Shown here one piece after another: positions 5,175-8,464 of a DNA stretch of 8,464 bases (the first letter of the stretch is position 1; every line of letters begins with the position of its first letter). This stretch comes from Hyphomicrobiales bacterium. GTDB taxonomy: Bacteria > Pseudomonadota > Alphaproteobacteria > Rhizobiales > S144-35. The stretch covers positions 1 to 8,464 of the forward strand of contig WGBT01000401.1 in the NCBI GenBank assembly GCA_015494185.1, read 5' to 3'. A model generated the notes under the pieces. That model saw only the letters and a program-made list of their open reading frames with translations. It had not been told where the DNA came from and ran no database searches. The translations under genes and the position numbers were made by a program.

Positions 5175-8144
5175 ATGACACGCCCCTTCCATAACGACGA
5201 ATTTTCCGATCCTGCCTTTCTCAATGGTGTCAATGCGGCGTGGCTTGAAGCCCAATATGCGCGCTTTAAGGCCAATCCGAAAACGGTGGATGCCCAATGG
5301 CGGGCCTTTTTTGCCAATTTGCATGATGCGGCTGATGCGGTTGCCGATCCGCGGCCGAGCTGGGAACGGGCAGACTGGCCGGTGCCCGCCAATGGTGAGC
5401 TTGTCAGCGCCTTGGATGGCAATTGGATGCCACGGCAAGCGCTGGAAAAGCGTATTGAAACCAAGTTGCGCGCCAAGGCGCAAAGCTCGGGTGTCGAGAT
5501 TTCCCAAGCCCAGATTTATCATCACAGAAGACAAACGGTCGGTGCTTTACGGCTGATTCGCGCTTTTCGGGAACGCGGGCATCTGATCGCCGATCTCGAT
5601 CCTTTGGGGCTGATCGAACGCCGCGCCCATCCCGATTTGCAGATCGAAAGCTATGGTTTTACGCCAGATGACATGGACACGGTGATCTTTCTGGATGGCG
5701 CGCTGGGGCTTATGACCGCGACCTTGAAAGAAATCATTGCCATCTTGCACCATACCTATTCCGGCAAGGTTGGTTTTGAGTTCATGCACATTGCCGATCC
5801 CAAACAACGCGCCTGGATCGAGGAGCGGATTGAAGGCTATGGCAAGGAAATCGCCTTTACACCAGAAGGCAAGCGGGCGATTTTGAACAAGCTCATCGAG
5901 GCGGAAAGTTTCGAGCGCTTTTTGGACATGAAATATACCGGCACCAAACGGTTCGGTCTGGAAGGCGGTGAGGCGGTGATCCCGGCCCTTGAACAAATCA
6001 TCAAGCGGGGCGGCCAGTTGGGGCTTAAAGGCATTGTGATGGGGATGGCGCATCGTGGACGGTTGAATGTGCTGGCCAATGTCATGAACAAGCCGCTTCG
6101 GGTGATTTTTCATGAATTTCACGGTGGCTCAGCGATGCCGAAGGACGTGCAGGGATCAGGCGATGTCAAATATCATCTGGGAGCTTCGGCGGACCGCAGT
6201 TTTGACGGCAACAAGGTGCATTTGTCGCTCAGTGCCAATCCCTCCCATTTAGAAGCGGTGGATCCGGTGGTTTTGGGCAAGGCGCGGGCGAAACAGGATC
6301 AGCACTGCCGCCAGGACCGTTCGGCGATTTTGCCACTATTGTTGCATGGTGATGCGGCGTTTGCCGGGCAGGGGGTGGTGGCCGAATGTTTTGGTCTGTC
6401 GGGCTTGCAAGGGCATCGCACCGGCGGCTCCATTCATTTTATCATCAACAATCAGATCGGTTTTACCACGACGCCGAAATATGCCCGTTCCTCGCCCTAT
6501 CCAAGCGCGGTGGCGAAAATGGTTCAGGCGCCGATTTTTCACGTCAATGGGGATGATCCAGAAGCGGTTGTACATTGTGCGCGTATCGCTACCGAATTTC
6601 GCCAAAAATTCATGAAACCAGTGGTCATCGACATGTTCTGCTATCGCCGGTTTGGCCATAATGAGGGTGATGAGCCTGCCTTTACCCAACCGGTGATGTA
6701 TCGGGCGATCAAGAAACATCCCACCGTGGTTGAGCTTTATGCCAGGAAACTGCTGAAAGAGCAGGTGATCACGCCCGAGCAGCTGACGGTGATGAAGGAA
6801 AATTTCCGGCGCAAGCTCGATTCCGAATACCGGCTTGCCGCCTCTTACGAGCCCCAAAAGGCCGATTGGCTTGAAGGCAAATGGTCGATGATGAAGGTGG
6901 CCAAGACCGGGGCGCGGCGGGGGCGTACTGCGGTTTCACTGTTGCGATTGAAGCGGCTTGGGGAGCAGATCACCACGATTCCGGAAGGGTTTGACGCGCA
7001 CCATGTGATCAAGCGGGTTTTTGCCAAACGCCGCAAGGCGGTCATGGAAGGCCGGGGCATTGACTGGGCGACGGCGGAAGCCTTGGCGTTTGCTTCGCTG
7101 GTCGATGAAGGGATCAATGTGCGCCTGTCGGGACAGGATGTGGAACGGGGCACCTTTTCGCAACGCCATGCGGTGCTTGTCGATCAGCAAACCGAGCGAA
7201 AATACACTCCGATCGATCAGGTGGGCAGAACCGATGAAACCGGCAGGCGGGCGCGGTTCGAGGCGATCAATTCGATGCTGTCGGAATATGCGGTGCTTGG
7301 CTTCGAATATGGTTATAGCGTCGTTGATCCCCGCGCATTGGTGCTTTGGGAAGCGCAATTTGGTGATTTCGCCAATGGGGCACAGGTCATCATCGACCAG
7401 TTTATTGCCAGCGGTGAACGCAAATGGTTGCGGATGTCGGGACTGGTGATGTTGCTTCCCCATGGCTATGAGGGGCAAGGGCCGGAACATTCGTCAGCAC
7501 GGCTCGAACGCTATTTGCAACTTTGTGCGGAAGACAATTGGCAAGTGGCCAATTGTACGACGCCGGCGAATTATTTTCATATCCTGCGCCGCCAGGTGCA
7601 TCGCGATTTCCGTAAACCGCTGGTGCTGATGACGCCCAAATCACTGTTGCGCCACAAGCGAGTGGTCTCGTCGCTCGAGCAGATGGGGCCGGGTTCCAGT
7701 TTTCACCGGATTTTGCGGGACGATGCCGAACAGGACCCCCAAACCAGTCAAATCCGCCTCAAACCACGGGAGGCGATCAAACGGGTGGTGATGTGTTCCG
7801 GCAAAGTTTATTATGATTTGCTGGAAGCCCGTGAAGCGCGTGGCATCGATGACGTTTATCTGTTGCGCATTGAACAGCTTTATCCATTTCCAGAAAGCGC
7901 CCTTAAGGACGAGTTGAGGGATTTTACCGCCGCCGATATGGTCTGGTGTCAGGAGGAGCCGAAAAATATGGGGGCCTGGAGCTATATTGAACCGAAAATT
8001 GAAGCGGTGCTCAAGGCTATCGGGGCGGCCGTGCAACGGCCCCGCTATATTGGCCGGCCGGAATCAGCGGCGACGGCAACCGGATTGTTGGCAACCCATG
8101 AGCGCGAAAAAGAAAGCCTGATCGAGGCGGTCTTTTCGCTTTGA
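5175..8144 (+). CDS. sucA: 2-oxoglutarate dehydrogenase E1 component (thiamine diphosphate dependent)
   Basis: SucA decarboxylates 2-oxoglutarate with thiamine diphosphate and passes the succinyl group to the lipoyl arm of SucB. The 989 residues cover the whole family architecture. The N-terminal E2-binding segment (FSDPAFLNGVNAAWLEAQYA, about 10-29, then NPKTVDAQWRAFF) is followed by the E1 core with GMAHRGRLN (H293), NPSHLEAVDP (H358), HGDAAFAGQG (391-400) and IINNQIGFTT (423-432), which form the ThDP/Mg pocket, and HNEGDEPAFTQP (495-506). The transketolase-like pyrimidine-binding region has GIDWATAEALAF (from 628), SGQDVERGTFSQRH (652-665) and HGYEGQGPEHSSARLER (763-779). The C-terminal domain ends near EREKESLIEAVFSL. 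The ATG at 5175 is chosen because MTRPFHNDEFSDPAFL matches the family N-terminus, although its Shine-Dalgarno sequence is weak. The frame stays open to a GTG at 5013, which would add 54 residues. No frameshift or lost active-site residue is visible. sucB follows after 240 bases. Confidence 0.96.
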   Translation: MTRPFHNDEFSDPAFLNGVNAAWLEAQYARFKANPKTVDAQWRAFFANLHDAADAVADPRPSWERADWPVPANGELVSALDGNWMPRQALEKRIETKLRAKAQSSGVEISQAQIYHHRRQTVGALRLIRAFRERGHLIADLDPLGLIERRAHPDLQIESYGFTPDDMDTVIFLDGALGLMTATLKEIIAILHHTYSGKVGFEFMHIADPKQRAWIEERIEGYGKEIAFTPEGKRAILNKLIEAESFERFLDMKYTGTKRFGLEGGEAVIPALEQIIKRGGQLGLKGIVMGMAHRGRLNVLANVMNKPLRVIFHEFHGGSAMPKDVQGSGDVKYHLGASADRSFDGNKVHLSLSANPSHLEAVDPVVLGKARAKQDQHCRQDRSAILPLLLHGDAAFAGQGVVAECFGLSGLQGHRTGGSIHFIINNQIGFTTTPKYARSSPYPSAVAKMVQAPIFHVNGDDPEAVVHCARIATEFRQKFMKPVVIDMFCYRRFGHNEGDEPAFTQPVMYRAIKKHPTVVELYARKLLKEQVITPEQLTVMKENFRRKLDSEYRLAASYEPQKADWLEGKWSMMKVAKTGARRGRTAVSLLRLKRLGEQITTIPEGFDAHHVIKRVFAKRRKAVMEGRGIDWATAEALAFASLVDEGINVRLSGQDVERGTFSQRHAVLVDQQTERKYTPIDQVGRTDETGRRARFEAINSMLSEYAVLGFEYGYSVVDPRALVLWEAQFGDFANGAQVIIDQFIASGERKWLRMSGLVMLLPHGYEGQGPEHSSARLERYLQLCAEDNWQVANCTTPANYFHILRRQVHRDFRKPLVLMTPKSLLRHKRVVSSLEQMGPGSSFHRILRDDAEQDPQTSQIRLKPREAIKRVVMCSGKVYYDLLEAREARGIDDVYLLRIEQLYPFPESALKDELRDFTAADMVWCQEEPKNMGAWSYIEPKIEAVLKAIGAAVQRPRYIGRPESAATATGLLATHEREKESLIEAVFSL

Positions 8145-8221
8145 AGTGTCAAGCGGCATGCAATCGTAGATGGTTCGAGATCGGCAATGTCAGATCAGTC
8201 CTCGTATTTCATGATGGAAGC

Positions 8222-8237
8222 TTGACAAACTTGTCGA
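8222..8237. promoter_or_regulatory. Near-palindrome in the sucA-sucB gap, possible operator or -35 region
   Basis: TTGACAAACTTGTCGA has half-sites TTGACAA and TCGACAA (as complement) around a central AC, with one mismatch. It also contains a perfect -35 hexamer, TTGACA, but the bases 16-18 downstream do not make a good -10 element. It could be a regulator site for a separate sucB promoter; this is speculative. Confidence 0.25.
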
Positions 8238-8294
8238 AAATACAAAAACGCTCACCATGGAATGCAAGGGCGAGTTTGGGCTGTGAGAGGCTCG

Positions 8295-8325
8295 GCAGCA
8301 AATGATTGTCCGTCATGTTTGCTGC
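8295..8325. repeat. Hairpin in the sucA-sucB gap
   Basis: GCAGCAAA (8295-8302) and TTTGCTGC (8318-8325) are perfectly complementary over 8 bases, and TGA/TCA can extend the stem past a two-base bulge. Only a weak TATTTAT follows, so it is not a clear terminator. It could stabilise or partly attenuate the sucA-sucB transcript. Confidence 0.4.
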
Positions 8326-8384
8326 TATTTATGGTTGTTCTTGGGCGGGATTGAGGTGGCAGGGGGAAGCAGAGGGGAAGCAGG

Positions 8385-8464
8385 ATGGCGACAGAAATCA
8401 AGGTGCCGGCTTTAGGCGAATCGATTACCGAAGCCACCGTGGCCCACTGGCTGAAGGCGGCCGG
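8385..8464 (+). CDS. sucB: Dihydrolipoyllysine-residue succinyltransferase, E2 of 2-oxoglutarate dehydrogenase (5' end only)
   Basis: SucB is the core of the 2-oxoglutarate dehydrogenase complex; its lipoyl domain takes the succinyl group from SucA and transfers it to CoA. Only the first 26 residues are present: MATEIKVPALGESITEATVA, then HWLKAA. This is the standard start of the N-terminal lipoyl domain (VPALGESITEATV); the lipoylated lysine motif lies beyond the edge. The ATG at 8385 follows a strong AGAGGGG (8371-8377) with about 7-base spacing. Its position downstream of sucA on the same strand supports the call. The same opening motif occurs in other 2-oxo acid dehydrogenase E2 proteins, but the context points to sucB. 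Confidence 0.93.
   Translation, partial: MATEIKVPALGESITEATVAHWLKAA

Noticed and set aside
8252..8437. 61-codon minus-strand frame overlapping the sucB start
   Set aside because: It is antisense to the clear SucB lipoyl-domain start and the sucB ribosome-binding site, with no recognisable content.

Overview
The window looks like chromosomal DNA of an alphaproteobacterium. The main evidence is a plsY-dprA pair, a small protein of the DUF6460 type, and TCA-cycle genes in the order sucD...sucA-sucB with alphaproteobacterial-style protein sequences. Most genes are moderately GC-rich. I cannot fix the order or genus. I see no tRNA, rRNA, CRISPR array, transposase or phage gene.

Layout. (1) Positions 1-1132, minus strand: plsY (glycerol-3-phosphate acyltransferase) followed 5 bases later by the 5' part of dprA, which runs off the left edge. 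(2) Positions 1133-1375: a 243-base divergent gap with no convincing gene. (3) Positions 1376-2353, plus strand: a membrane-anchored, stand-alone DsbD N-terminal-like domain protein with a CX3C cysteine pair. (4) Positions 2491-2766: a 91-residue two-helix membrane protein of the DUF6460 type. Repeat sequences that resemble each other lie on both sides of it, and the downstream one (2848-2980) is a large nested inverted repeat. (5) Positions 3101-3976: sucD, the alpha subunit of succinyl-CoA synthetase, without sucC in front of it. (6) Positions 4122-4790: an AT-richer four-helix membrane protein I do not recognise, followed by a probable terminator at 4881-4927. (7) Positions 5175-8144: sucA, the E1 subunit of 2-oxoglutarate dehydrogenase. 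(8) From 8385 to the right edge: the first 26 codons of sucB, the E2 subunit.

How the genes work together: SucA and SucB are two parts of the 2-oxoglutarate dehydrogenase complex, which makes succinyl-CoA. SucD with SucC then converts succinyl-CoA to succinate with formation of a nucleoside triphosphate. The usual compact sucCDAB block is loosened here. sucC is missing upstream of sucD, a foreign-looking membrane gene plus a terminator separates sucD from sucA, and a 240-base gap separates sucA from sucB. The parts most worth a second look are this broken layout and the palindromic element family around the DUF6460 gene. I found no clear sign of a wholly new multi-gene system.
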